A DNA stretch of 64,000 bases from Rubripirellula tenax (GTDB lineage: Bacteria; Planctomycetota; Planctomycetia; Pirellulales; Pirellulaceae). Each line of letters starts with the position of its first letter. Within the stretch, counting starts at the first letter, position 1. The notes under the pieces are model-generated. The model searched no databases, had not been told where the DNA came from, and worked only from the letters and a program-made list of their open reading frames with translations. The stretch spans positions 766,004-830,003 of the forward strand of contig NZ_SJPW01000001.1 of assembly GCF_007860125.1 (NCBI RefSeq). The letters run 5' to 3'. Positions 1-7,977 of this stretch are shown in pieces. Both the position numbers and the translations under genes were made by a program.

Positions 1-1
1 C

Positions 2-352
2 GCGAATTTTACGGACGAACAGTACCACAACCTGGGCGTCGGAATGGACGCCGAAAAACCAGATCTGGGTCGCTTTGATCAGACCGGTGATGTCAAAGAT
101 CGAGGCGCGTTCAAGACGCCGACCCTGCGCAACGTCGCCTTCACGGCGCCCTACATGCACGACGGAAGCCAAGCCACGTTGGAAGAAGTCGTCGACTGGT
201 ACAACAAGGGCGGTCACCCCAATCCCCAGCTTAGCGACAAGATGAAACCGTTGAACTTGACGGCACAAGAACAAGCCGATGTTGTTGCGTTCATGGCCGA
301 AGGACTGCAAGGCGACTTCCCCATCGTCAGCCAAGCACGGTTGCCCCAGTAA
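2..352 (+). CDS. MauG / cytochrome c peroxidase family protein, C-terminal part
   Basis: The reading frame is open from base 2 of the window to a TAA at 350-352, so this is the last ~116 residues of a gene that begins outside. The segment FKTPTLRNVAFTAPYMHDGS followed by TLEEVVDWYNKGG is the signature of the C-terminal heme domain of bacterial di-heme cytochrome c peroxidases and MauG-like proteins, where the Met of YMHDG is the distal heme ligand. Both heme-binding CxxCH motifs must lie upstream of the window, so the exact subfamily (peroxidase or other di-heme enzyme) cannot be decided. The family is periplasmic. The next gene is on the opposite strand and converges on it. Confidence 0.88.
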   Translation, partial: ANFTDEQYHNLGVGMDAEKPDLGRFDQTGDVKDRGAFKTPTLRNVAFTAPYMHDGSQATLEEVVDWYNKGGHPNPQLSDKMKPLNLTAQEQADVVAFMAEGLQGDFPIVSQARLPQ

Positions 353-394
353 GGATCGATTTCAATTCGATCACAATTCGGGAAAGTCGATTCG

Positions 395-1135
395 CTAAAT
401 CAGATCGCGAATCGACTTCATGGCCAACGGTTCTTTCGTCGCGAATGGTTCGCCATAGCGACGGTTGATGATGCGGCCCCAGTTGGCCGCTTCGTGATGC
501 AGTTGGTCGATCATCGTCGGTGGGTCGGTTGGTCGGCCCACGATGAATTGGCTGTGGTAGGCTTGGATCGAAGCCAGCTTGGCCGGCCAGTGATCGCTGA
601 TGTCGACGATCCAATCTGGATCGATCGCCAATCGCAAGTGGATGCAGAAGTAGTAGTAAATCCGCTCGGGATGAAACCGTTCGCCGGGCATGTCGGTTTT
701 GCTGAGTTTGGCCCAGAACCGAGCCGCTTCGACGATCTCGGTCGCGGCGACGTGATCGGGGTGCGCGTCGGTCCAATAGGGTGCGAAGATCCAACGAGGT
801 CGAAGCATCCGAAAATAGCTGGCAACCAGCGCGCGAGCTTCCAACGTGTGAACCAACATGCGATTGGGCAAGCCGGCATTGCCGCGCCAGGTCAATGCAA
901 GGGCGTCCGTCGCGACGCAAGTTTCTTGGCGGCGAATCGATTCGCTGCCGTGCGGAGTGGGTTCGCCGGTCGTCAGGTCCAAAACGCCGACCCGCATTCC
1001 TTCGCTGATCATTTTGGCGATCGTTCCACCCATGCCAAGTTCGGCATCATCGGGATGCGGTGCAACGACCAAAATATCAAGCGGTTCGCAAGCGGGAAGT
1101 TCGGCGGGCGGACAAGTGTGAATGGGAATCGACAT
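395..1135 (-). CDS. bshB1: BshB1-like LmbE/PIG-L family N-acetylglucosaminyl deacetylase
   Basis: The product is a zinc-dependent deacetylase of the LmbE/PIG-L family. Near the N-terminus it has APHPDDAELGMGGTIAK, where His and Asp of HPDD bind zinc, and near residue 125 HPDH supplies another ligand. The order of blocks (GMGGTIAK, LDLTTGEPTPHGS, SIRRQE, PYWTDAHPDH, RIYYYF, DISDHWPAKLASIQAYHSQF) follows BshB1, which removes acetyl from GlcNAc-malate in bacillithiol synthesis. The frame is open 12 codons further upstream (1171), but the Met at 1135 gives the usual family length of about 246 residues. The role in bacillithiol synthesis is inferred from family resemblance; no bshA or bshC lies nearby. 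Confidence 0.82.
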   Translation of the reverse strand: MSIPIHTCPPAELPACEPLDILVVAPHPDDAELGMGGTIAKMISEGMRVGVLDLTTGEPTPHGSESIRRQETCVATDALALTWRGNAGLPNRMLVHTLEARALVASYFRMLRPRWIFAPYWTDAHPDHVAATEIVEAARFWAKLSKTDMPGERFHPERIYYYFCIHLRLAIDPDWIVDISDHWPAKLASIQAYHSQFIVGRPTDPPTMIDQLHHEAANWGRIINRRYGEPFATKEPLAMKSIRDLI

Positions 1136-1204
1136 GGAGTGAAGTCTATGAGTACAGATTTCGAAGTTCAAGATTCAAGGCGGACACCGTTTTCGCACCA
1201 GCCC

Positions 1205-2047
1205 CTAGGGATGGTAGCGCGACGTGATGTCGACCATGGCATCGTGCAGGCGAGTGTTGCTGGCGACGACGCTCGATTTACCGATGGTCCTCGATTTACC
1301 GATGGTCCTCGATTTACCGATGGTCAGGGGCGCCCCTTTTCCGTCGGTGATTTTTCCGCCGGCCTCGCGTACGACCAACGCACCGGCGGCGAAGTCCCAT
1401 GGCGACAACTGGTACTCAAAGAAACCACCGAACTGGCCGCACGCGACTTGGCACAGGTCCAGCGACGCGGTGCCAAAGCGACGAATGCCGTGAATGTCGT
1501 GACCAAAAAAATCTTCGATCGCGCGCAAGGTCGATCGCATCATCTCGCCGCGGTCATAGTAAAAACCGCATCCGACAAGCGTTTGGGCCAGCTTCGCAGA
1601 TTCGCATACGCGGATCGGCTGGTCGCCAAAGTAAGCGCCGCCGCCACGCACTGCGGTGTACTGTTCATCACGAACCGGATTCAGCACGGCGCCGACGACG
1701 GCTTCGCCCCGATGGTAATACGCGATCGAAACGGCAAAGTGAGGTACGTGGTGGGCGAAATTGTTTGTACCGTCAAGCGGATCGATGATCCAAAGATGTT
1801 CTGCGTTGACGTCACCAAGTTGGCCCTCTTCGCCCAAGATTTCGTGATCGGGGAATTCGGTTTTCAGGTAGCGCGTGATTTCATTCTCGGATTCCACGTC
1901 CGCGTCGCTGACCAAGTCATACGTTTTTCCGCCGACGGCCGACTTGTCTCGCATCTCGACGCCGTCACGCCAATACTTCATCAAAATGTCGCCGCCCAGC
2001 TTGGCGGCGGTCTTGGCGACCATCAAAATTTCGTTGTCTGTTTTCAT
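1205..2047 (-). CDS. Inositol monophosphatase family protein
   Basis: This is a Mg-dependent phosphatase of the inositol monophosphatase/SuhB superfamily, 280 residues. Metal-binding motifs are visible in order: LGEEG (about residue 71), DPLDGTNNF (about 89) and WDFAAGALVVREAGG (about 220). Its substrate could be myo-inositol phosphate, histidinol phosphate or another sugar phosphate; the sequence does not decide. The C-terminal part carries three in-frame copies of TIGKSR coded by an 18-base tandem repeat (1273-1325), which is not a normal family feature. It sits between bshB1-like and aldo/keto reductase genes on the same strand with gaps of 70-105 bases. Confidence 0.9.
   Translation of the reverse strand: MKTDNEILMVAKTAAKLGGDILMKYWRDGVEMRDKSAVGGKTYDLVSDADVESENEITRYLKTEFPDHEILGEEGQLGDVNAEHLWIIDPLDGTNNFAHHVPHFAVSIAYYHRGEAVVGAVLNPVRDEQYTAVRGGGAYFGDQPIRVCESAKLAQTLVGCGFYYDRGEMMRSTLRAIEDFFGHDIHGIRRFGTASLDLCQVACGQFGGFFEYQLSPWDFAAGALVVREAGGKITDGKGAPLTIGKSRTIGKSRTIGKSSVVASNTRLHDAMVDITSRYHP
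1273..1325. repeat. 18-bp in-frame tandem repeat (about 3 copies)
   Basis: The unit TCGATTTACCGATGGTCC repeats at 1273, 1291 and 1309, the third copy ending one base short of full identity. It lies inside the inositol monophosphatase gene, keeps frame, and adds TIGKSR units near its C-terminus. Near-perfect identity suggests recent slippage. Confidence 0.95.
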
Positions 2048-2151
2048 CGTCTGTCTTCAATGTGGTGTGAGTTCGTGTTGCGGCAATGGTGTCCACCTAT
2101 CGTTCTTCCGACGTGTTCGACACCCATGGTTTTGCGGAAAGCGTACCGTCA

Positions 2152-3141
2152 TCAATCCTTGCCGCTGTACCAGACGCCACGGTGCCAATGGTGTCGACGC
2201 AACTGCAACAACATGTCTTCGGACAGATCACGCAGTCGGCTGGTTCGTGTGTTTTGTTCGACTTGGGCGACCGATCGCATGCCGGCGATCACGGTGCTGA
2301 CTTCCGGGCGAGCCAAAGCGAACTTGAGCGCGACGTCGGCCAGCGAATACTCTTGGTCGATTCCGAATGTCTTTGCGTCTTCGCGAATCTTGTCGACGCG
2401 ATCCACGGTTCGCCGCATGCGATCACCCGCGAAATAGCGGCTGCGAAAATCGTCCTCGGGGAAGACATGGTCGGCCGCATACTTACCCGCTAACGCGCCT
2501 TCATCGAGGGCGACGCGGACAATCACGCCGGTTCCCGTTTCGGCCGCAACGGGCAAGATTTGCGCCACGGGTTCCTGCTGGAACAGGTTGTAGATGATTT
2601 GAATCACGTCGACCAATCCGTCACGCATCAATTGGATGACACTGGATTGATCCTGCTCGGGCGTGCTGACGCCGATCAGTCCGATCTTGCCTTCCTCTCG
2701 CATTTGACGAAGAACCAACAGCGGTTGCGGATCATCGTTCCAGGCACGCGTCCATGTATGAAGTTGCAAAAGATCCAAACGATCCGTCCCTAGATTGGTC
2801 AGCCGTTGATGGATGTTGTCACGGAGATAAGCGGCCGAATAGCGATCTTGCCACCGACAATACGGGCTGGGCGGCCAAGGTCCCGGTGCCGGCGGCGTTT
2901 TGGTGGCGACCATCACGGACTCTTTTCGCGTCTTGATGACTTCGGCGATCAGTCGCTCGCTGTGTCCGTCACCGTAACCCGCCGCCGTATCAATGAAGTT
3001 GACGCCGCGATCGATCGCTGTGTTGAGAGCTCGGATCGACGTTGTGTCATCTTGATCGCCCCAACCCCCGCCGATGGCCCAAGCACCGAACCCAATTTCG
3101 GAAACTTGTGGCCCGTCGGTGCCAAGCGGACGTGTGTGCAT
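2152..3141 (-). CDS. Aldo/keto reductase
   Basis: An NADP-dependent aldo/keto reductase of 329 residues. The N-terminal strand (RPLGTDGPQVSEIGFGAWAIGGGWG), the catalytic Asp and Tyr in FIDTAAGYGDGHSE, Lys in VATKTPP and His in LLQLHTW are all present, as is the C-terminal cofactor region ALARPEVSTVIAGMRSVAQVEQN. The form is the YajO/Tas-like group with a (beta/alpha)8 barrel. The substrate cannot be predicted. It is cytoplasmic by lack of a leader. It lies upstream of the monophosphatase gene on the same strand, about 100 bases away, and could share a transcript with it. Confidence 0.92.
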   Translation of the reverse strand: MHTRPLGTDGPQVSEIGFGAWAIGGGWGDQDDTTSIRALNTAIDRGVNFIDTAAGYGDGHSERLIAEVIKTRKESVMVATKTPPAPGPWPPSPYCRWQDRYSAAYLRDNIHQRLTNLGTDRLDLLQLHTWTRAWNDDPQPLLVLRQMREEGKIGLIGVSTPEQDQSSVIQLMRDGLVDVIQIIYNLFQQEPVAQILPVAAETGTGVIVRVALDEGALAGKYAADHVFPEDDFRSRYFAGDRMRRTVDRVDKIREDAKTFGIDQEYSLADVALKFALARPEVSTVIAGMRSVAQVEQNTRTSRLRDLSEDMLLQLRRHHWHRGVWYSGKD

Positions 3142-3456
3142 GATCAGGCTCTTGAAATGGGAATCGATGGCTCAAAGGGTGCCGCCGACATGGTAGGTCA
3201 GGCGTCCTTGCGGCAATATGGCCTTGCCGAATTCCTTTGCGGCTGTTTTGAGGCGACCCGTGAAACTGTCTGAGCGTCAAATTGTGCCGATTAGCGAACG
3301 GATTCAAAGGGACCTGTCCAAACTTCGTACCTTTCCTATTCGCGGGCACCGAAGGGTTAAATTCCATACCCTGCCGAATCCGAAAACTAACCTCGACGTC
3401 GTATTGCTCGACGTAAAGCTCGGCGAAACAGACGAAGAAAACAGTTCAGCCTCTTC
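3142..3456. other. Intergenic, divergent promoter region without a gene
   Basis: About 315 bases between the minus-strand aldo/keto reductase and the plus-strand glycosyltransferase. No convincing ORF, RNA or repeat is seen. It must hold the promoters of both genes. Confidence 0.6.
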
Positions 3457-4407
3457 TTGTGGATGGTTTTGGTGACGAAATACCCTCCGATCCCGCGATT
3501 GTCGATTGTCGTTCCCGTTGGTTGCGACGCTGCGGCATTCGAAGCGACGCTGGTCAGCGTGCTAGAGAATCAGCCCGACGGCAGCGAAGTCATCGTTTGC
3601 CATGACGGCGACTATGACGACCCTTTCTCGTTGGCAGGTGAAGTCCGTTTCGTAACGGCAGCATCGAACGACTTGGTCGATGCCGTATCGGCCGGAGCAA
3701 CGGCGGCGCACGGCAGATTCGTACACGTCTTGGCGGACGGATTACGTGCGACAGACGGTTGGGCGGACTCAGCGCTCGAAAAGTTTGAACATCACGACGC
3801 AGGCGTTGTCGCGCCCGTCATCCGCAGCGGCCTTGATCAAGTCATTTTGGGCGCCGGATGGCACGATTCCGCCGACCGACTTTGCAAAGCCAATGCGTCA
3901 GGCAAACGAAAGGTCTCGGCCGGGCGAAAGAACATCGGCGCCTATTTGACCGCGTCTTTTTGGCGCCGCGATCTGCTGCGTTCTTTGGGCAAGTCGTGTG
4001 ACCTTCGCGATGAACTCGAAGCCTGCTACGCCTACGAATGGATGTCACGTGACGCCGGTTGGCGTTGTGTGCTGGCCGATGAAAGCAACGTCATCAGCGA
4101 CCACGACTCAATCAACGGCGATGAATCGTCATGGTCGCGTGGGACCCGTTTGCGGGCGATCCGTAGCAGCTTCCAAACCGGCGGTTGGTCCAAGGCTTGC
4201 AAGGCATCGATGATTGCTACGATCGCCAACGGGTTTCGCCCGTCTATGTTTGCCGAATCGATCGGTCAAGTGTTTGCACCCCTGTCGGAAGCCAGCATCA
4301 CGAAATCGCTGCGTCCGCAGGACGTGGTCGCGTCTGACGACGGCGGGGCCGCGATGATTCACCGGATGCCGGAGCGGTCGTTCGACGTTTCACGTCGTGC
4401 TGCCTAG
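3457..4407 (+). CDS. Family 2-like glycosyltransferase
   Basis: The start of the product, RLSIVVPVGCDAAAFEATLVSVLENQPDGSEVIVCHDG, matches the nucleotide-binding half of family 2 glycosyltransferases. The region VHVLADGLRATDGWADSALEKF occupies the place of the usual DxD strand, and APVIRSG plus AYLTASFWRRDLL correspond to the acceptor half. At 316 residues it is of ordinary length, but the C-terminal part is poorly conserved and no membrane segment is visible. The Met start has no clear ribosome site; a GTG at 3472 just before TKYPP would also fit. It converges on the ABC exporter gene. The donor sugar is unknown. Confidence 0.7.
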   Translation: MWMVLVTKYPPIPRLSIVVPVGCDAAAFEATLVSVLENQPDGSEVIVCHDGDYDDPFSLAGEVRFVTAASNDLVDAVSAGATAAHGRFVHVLADGLRATDGWADSALEKFEHHDAGVVAPVIRSGLDQVILGAGWHDSADRLCKANASGKRKVSAGRKNIGAYLTASFWRRDLLRSLGKSCDLRDELEACYAYEWMSRDAGWRCVLADESNVISDHDSINGDESSWSRGTRLRAIRSSFQTGGWSKACKASMIATIANGFRPSMFAESIGQVFAPLSEASITKSLRPQDVVASDDGGAAMIHRMPERSFDVSRRAA

Positions 4408-4439
4408 AATGCAATAGAACGGCACGAAAGCAATTGCTC

Positions 4440-4457
4440 CCGACGTTCTTACGTCGG
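4440..4457. terminator. Hairpin between convergent genes
   Basis: CCGACGT, a TCTT loop and ACGTCGG form a perfect 7-bp stem between the stops of the glycosyltransferase and the ABC exporter. There is no U-tract on either side, so it is only a possible bidirectional terminator. Confidence 0.35.
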
Positions 4458-6455
4458 TCAAGCGCTCTTGCGGAACTCGGTTCCGCAGAGGCTTTGATAG
4501 AAGCGGTTTCGCTTCAGTACGTCGCCATGTTGTCCTTCATCGGCAACAAGGCCGCCATCGATAACCACGATCCGATCAGCCATCGCTAGGCTGGTCGGTC
4601 GGTGAGTGATCATGACGCCGGTTCGGTCGATCAAGAACTTCGCAAGCGCTTGGTGAATCAGTTGCTCGGATTCTAAATCGATCTGGCTAGTGGCTTCGTC
4701 CAGAATCAAAATGTCGGGGTCGCGCAAGAACGCTCGAGCCAGCGCGATCCGCTGCATCTGACCTCCCGAGAGCCGCATTCCGCCGGCACCCAATACGGTT
4801 TGGTATCCGTCCGGCATTTTGCGATGGATAAAGTCGTCTGCGAACGCCAACTTCGCGGCCCGAACCACCGCGTGCGCGTCGGCGCCGGGGCATCCGTACC
4901 GAATGTTGTTCTCGATCGTATCGTCGAACAACACCGTCCGCTGCGTCACCAACGCAATGCGTTTGCGAAGATCGCGAGTCCGCATTTGGTCCAGCGGAAC
5001 GTCGTCCATGAATACGGTTCCCGATTGTGGGTCGTCGAAACGGCACAAAAGATTGACGATCGTGCTCTTTCCGCTGCCGTTGGGACCGACGACTGCAATT
5101 GTTTCGCCATGCCGAATCGTCAAGTCGATACCGCGCAGCACGATCGGGCCCGAGGGGTATTGGTAAGCGATGTTTTCGAACACGATCTTTCCGTGCGGTC
5201 GCATTGGCTCGCGAGCGGATGTGGGTTCTTTGACCCGAACTTCCTTGTCGATGACGGTGAACACTCGGTCGGTCGCCGCGATGCCGCGTTGCAGTCCGCT
5301 CCATACGTCGGAAAGCTTCTTCGCCGGGTCCGAAGCCCCGATCAACATCGCAAAGAACGTCAGCACTTCGCCAACGCTTAGCGGATTGGTCGTCATGCGA
5401 ATGCCAAGCAGATGCGTTTGTTGATTCACGACCAGATAGCCGCCCGCCAAAATCGCTAGCGAGACCGTACAGATTCCTAGCATCTCGCTGCTGCTTCGGG
5501 CCAACGTGTTGTAGAACGCCATCTTCATCGATTTGCGATACAACGATTGCGTTGCTTTGTTGAACCGCGCCCGTTCAAAACCTTGGGTCGTAAACGCTTT
5601 GACCACGCGGATGCCTGAAAACGAATCGTTCAGCATGCCGTACAGCGTGCTCATTTCTTCCATCAACTTTCGACTTGCTCGCCGAATCGCTTTGCTCAGG
5701 TAGTTCATCACTAGCGCTACCACGGGTGTCACCACCATAACTAGCAGCAACAGACGCGGGCAAACATACATGGCGCCCGCGAAGCAGACGGCCATCTTCA
5801 ACGGTTCGCGAATCAGTCGTCCCAGCAAGACGGTCAAACCGGCGGTCACGTTGGAGATATCATTGGTCAAACGCGACGTCAAATCGGCTGAACCGTTTTC
5901 GCCGAACGAATCGAGATCGAGATGGAGCGCCTTGCGGAAAAACACCGCGCGCAATTCAAGGGAAACTTTCTCGGCAACGAACTGAACCAACATCAGGTTC
6001 ACCGACAAAGCGGTCAGCTTCACCAACGTCCCGATGATCAGAAACCCCATCACCAGCAAAAGTGTTTGATAGGGACCGCGCGGCGCGTAACGATCGATGG
6101 TGGGCTTGAATTTCGCCAGGTAATAGACGCCATCGGCAGTCGCTTTCCGCTTGGCTTCGGCGGTGTCGCGGCGAACAATCAGCGGTGAAGACTTGTCAGC
6201 TTCGGCGCTTGCGATCTGTTCATCCAGCAGCACGATTTCGTCGTCGAACGCTTCGATTTGTTCGTTGGCGCTCGCAATCTTTTCAGCGGTGTAGGTCGGG
6301 AACGATTTGCCTTCGAAAACGACTTCGACAAGCGGATAGATCGCACCGATGTTGGCTCCCCAAAGCACGGCGACCAACAACGATGTTGCCAAAATACCGA
6401 CCAACGACCACCGTCGTTTCGCCGCCATCGCAAGAACACGTCCAAAGTTTTTCAT
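4458..6455 (-). CDS. MsbA-like ABC exporter (fused membrane and ATPase domains)
   Basis: A half-size ABC exporter of about 665 residues counted from the Met in MKNFGRVLA; the frame is open to 6506. The membrane domain is followed by a complete ATPase: Walker A GPNGSGKST, Q-loop VTQRTVLFDD, signature LSGGQMQRIALARAF, Walker B ILILDEATSQ and switch His in ITHRPTS. It acts as a homodimer exporting a lipid, glycolipid or similar amphiphile; MsbA-type lipid flipping is the nearest known role but the substrate is not shown. Odd: between the first and second membrane helices lies a ~90-residue hydrophilic segment rich in E, A, K and Q (FDDEIVLLDEQIASAEADK) that looks like an extra coiled-coil outside the membrane. 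Confidence 0.92.
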   Translation of the reverse strand: MKNFGRVLAMAAKRRWSLVGILATSLLVAVLWGANIGAIYPLVEVVFEGKSFPTYTAEKIASANEQIEAFDDEIVLLDEQIASAEADKSSPLIVRRDTAEAKRKATADGVYYLAKFKPTIDRYAPRGPYQTLLLVMGFLIIGTLVKLTALSVNLMLVQFVAEKVSLELRAVFFRKALHLDLDSFGENGSADLTSRLTNDISNVTAGLTVLLGRLIREPLKMAVCFAGAMYVCPRLLLLVMVVTPVVALVMNYLSKAIRRASRKLMEEMSTLYGMLNDSFSGIRVVKAFTTQGFERARFNKATQSLYRKSMKMAFYNTLARSSSEMLGICTVSLAILAGGYLVVNQQTHLLGIRMTTNPLSVGEVLTFFAMLIGASDPAKKLSDVWSGLQRGIAATDRVFTVIDKEVRVKEPTSAREPMRPHGKIVFENIAYQYPSGPIVLRGIDLTIRHGETIAVVGPNGSGKSTIVNLLCRFDDPQSGTVFMDDVPLDQMRTRDLRKRIALVTQRTVLFDDTIENNIRYGCPGADAHAVVRAAKLAFADDFIHRKMPDGYQTVLGAGGMRLSGGQMQRIALARAFLRDPDILILDEATSQIDLESEQLIHQALAKFLIDRTGVMITHRPTSLAMADRIVVIDGGLVADEGQHGDVLKRNRFYQSLCGTEFRKSA

Positions 6456-6848
6456 CGACTCGCCTGATCCGTATTTAAAAGGGCAGCCCGACTTGTACCG
6501 AAGCATCGATACCGAGGCCAGCCAGATTTGAACGTGATTGCGGGTCCGCGACGAGTCTTAGAAATTGCTATCAAAACCCGCGATTGAGGCAAGAGAATCA
6601 GGCTTCGCGTGATTCAAAGTGTAAATTCCGGCCGCGAACCGAGTCAGAACATTCGCGGCCCTTGGCGTGATTCGCGGGCAAACCATCGTGACAGATTGCC
6701 CGCCAATGACACCCATGAGGGAGAATGCTGTGTCACAGCGACTGGCGAAACATCAGGTCGCGCGACGACTATCCCGCGTTTCACATGGCTGCGATGTATG
6801 CGAAGTAGCGATTGCAATCCCGTCGGTAAGGGGCGTCGCTCGATGCGT
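6456..6848. other. Left flank of the cassette array, no gene recognised
   Basis: About 390 bases upstream of the ABC exporter and left of the cassettes. GCGGGCAA at 6674-6681 is repeated inverted at 6696-6703, forming a stem with a 14-base loop. Short ORFs here have no recognisable product. No integrase remnant is seen. Confidence 0.5.
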
Positions 6849-7040
6849 TTAGCCGGCAATTGGCTGGTTGAAGTAAAAGCAAAGGCCATCGGGAGCAACG
6901 ACAAAGAATACGTTGAATTTTTCACCGAGGTCGGTCAAAGGAAGCGAAAGAACGTCATCCTTGTACGGTGACGCGGAATGAAAGGTCGGCCGCGTGGTCA
7001 TGTCTTGAGTCTGCAATTCGAGGAACGAGCGTCCATCCAC
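6849..7040 (-). pseudogene. Remnant cassette gene, unknown product
   Basis: A frame of up to 63 codons starting at a GTG, with the last 50 residues looking like a real protein (DVLSLPLTDLGEKFNVFFVV then APDGLCFYFNQPIAG). Its position fits the pattern of the other cassette genes: minus strand, starting just left of an attC end. However, the attC to its right is cut to about 40 bases and no attC is seen on its left, so this is probably the broken last cassette of the array. Function is unknown. The start could also be the ATG 14 codons further in. Confidence 0.4.
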
Positions 7041-7054
7041 ATTCGCTGAAGCGG

Positions 7055-7093
7055 CAAGGATGCCGAAGGCCTAGCGTAAAAACCATGTTGGGC
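7055..7093 (-). repeat. Truncated attC site (a)
   Basis: Only the arm GCCGAAGGCCTAGCGTAAAA and the core GTTGGGC (7087-7093) survive; the other arm with GGTTTTTACG is missing. It marks the left edge of the intact array. Confidence 0.8.
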
Positions 7094-7098
7094 GGCAC

Positions 7099-7356
7099 CT
7101 ACGCGCCGATCAAGCGATCGTATTCGGCATGATTGCCAATCCAAAACCACAACAATCCGTCATCGGTCTCGACCGCGAGCGCACGGAAGTCGCGGCCCAC
7201 GCGAGCAGACCGATAGCGACCGACCTTCTTGAAGTGAAGAGAAGGGTGACTCGGGTCATCCTTGAGCAGTAAGAAATTCTTGTCGGCCAAAGCACGGATG
7301 GTATCTGGAAGTTGTTTGTAGAACTCCCCGAAAGCGGGGCTTGCGGAATGACTCAT
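7099..7356 (-). CDS. RelE/ParE-family toxin of a type II toxin-antitoxin pair
   Basis: The 85-residue product has the RelE/ParE fold pattern: an N-terminal helical pair (FGEFYKQLPDTIRALADKNF), then strands with SLHFKKVGRYRSARVGRDFR and a final ALAVETDDGLLWFWIGNHAEY. Family members are usually ribosome-dependent mRNA nucleases or gyrase poisons; the strand motif RSARVGRDFRAL and GNHAEYDRL are typical of the RelE/HigB side. The ATG overlaps the stop of the antitoxin gene by four bases, so the antitoxin is translated first. The stop is six bases from the attC core. Toxin-antitoxin cassettes are a known stabilising feature of large cassette arrays. Confidence 0.85.
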   Translation of the reverse strand: MSHSASPAFGEFYKQLPDTIRALADKNFLLLKDDPSHPSLHFKKVGRYRSARVGRDFRALAVETDDGLLWFWIGNHAEYDRLIGA

Positions 7357-7550
7357 AGCGGCGTGGATTTGCCAGCCGCGTGATCGCGAAGCGCTGAGTC
7401 AGCAAGTGCGTCCAATCGTCCATCACGTGCGTCAGTTTCGATGCGTTTGTCAAACTGTGCGGCGTCAAAGTCCAGAAACCACGCGCGAAACTTCGCGAGT
7501 TCATCTGGCGGCAGCTTTGCGATAGTGTTTTCGAGATCTTGAAGTGACAT
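7353..7550 (-). CDS. Antitoxin of the cassette-borne type II toxin-antitoxin pair
   Basis: This 65-residue acidic protein starts MSLQDLENTIAKLPPDELAK and continues with FRAWFLDFDAAQFDKRIETD, then GRLDALADSALRDHAAGK. The pattern (Leu-Pro-x-x-Glu-Leu-x-x-Phe-x-x-Trp-Phe, then Phe/Trp-Asp-x-x-Ile-Glu-x-Asp, then GRLDALADxALxD) is a recurrent antitoxin family found next to RelE/ParE toxins. Its start codon lies about 22 bases inside the cassette boundary and 89 bases from the promoter-like TACAAT of attC b. It shares an ATGA overlap with the toxin gene. There is no separate DNA-binding domain visible, so autoregulation is uncertain. Confidence 0.83.
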   Translation of the reverse strand: MSLQDLENTIAKLPPDELAKFRAWFLDFDAAQFDKRIETDARDGRLDALADSALRDHAAGKSTPL

Positions 7551-7575
7551 TGCGTTTTGCCTTTCGAGCGGTGCC

Positions 7576-7714
7576 GCCCAACGGAAGGTTTTTACGATAC
7601 CGCACCAAACGAAGGAGAGGTGGCTTGAATTAGACTAGATTGTATAATGAAAGCGAGGTTGGCACTACGTCGAAGGTGTGCCCGAAGGGCCTCAGCGTAA
7701 AAACCATGTTGTGC
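7576..7714 (-). repeat. attC site (b)
   Basis: It runs from GCCCAAC (7576-7582) to GTTGTGC (7708-7714), 139 bp, with arms GGTTTTTACG and CGTAAAAACC. The central block differs from the others: the conserved AGATTGTACCAAT is here AGATTGTATAAT, which puts a TATAAT on the plus strand facing the one plus-strand cassette gene. Confidence 0.88.
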
Positions 7715-7737
7715 GACCGAATCCTTCTGGATTGACC

Positions 7738-7953
7738 ATGCAAGAAGAACTAAAGAAGATGTTGAAAACGAAGCCGTTCGTTCCCTTCACGATTGTGATG
7801 AGCGATGGCACGCACATCACTGTGAAGCATCCTGAAAACGCCCTGTTGATGAAACACTGGATATACGTTTCCACTGACGGTGGTGAAACTGCTGAGCACC
7901 TCTATCTACTACACGTTACGAGACTGCAACGCAGCCAGACAGAGGCGGCGTAA
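7738..7953 (+). CDS. Small conserved protein, planctomycete PFxPF family (cassette gene, inverted)
   Basis: A 71-residue protein: MQEELKKMLKTKPFVPFTIV, then MSDGTHITVKHPENALL, then a strand-rich end with LYLLHVTRLQ. Short proteins with the pattern PFxPFxIxxxDGxxxxVxHPE and a final VxxVTRL are common in planctomycetes and have no known function. The ATG at 7738 is chosen because it follows the cassette core by 24 bases; an upstream ATG at 7678 would lie inside attC. It is the only gene of the array on the plus strand. Its two cassette ends (GTTGTGCGACC and GGTCGCCCAAC) pair with one mismatch, so it is an intact cassette with a reversed gene. Confidence 0.72.
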   Translation: MQEELKKMLKTKPFVPFTIVMSDGTHITVKHPENALLMKHWIYVSTDGGETAEHLYLLHVTRLQRSQTEAA

Positions 7954-7977
7954 ACTCGCATCGTGTTATGCTTGGTC

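Noticed and set aside
494..2437. A 647-codon plus-strand ORF opposite the BshB1-like and monophosphatase genes
   Set aside because: It spans two well-supported minus-strand genes and its protein has no family features; it exists because of the codon bias of the opposite strand.
6609..6971. 120-codon plus-strand ORF at the left edge of the array as a possible integrase piece
   Set aside because: The protein has none of the tyrosine recombinase motifs (R, HxxR, Y) and looks accidental.
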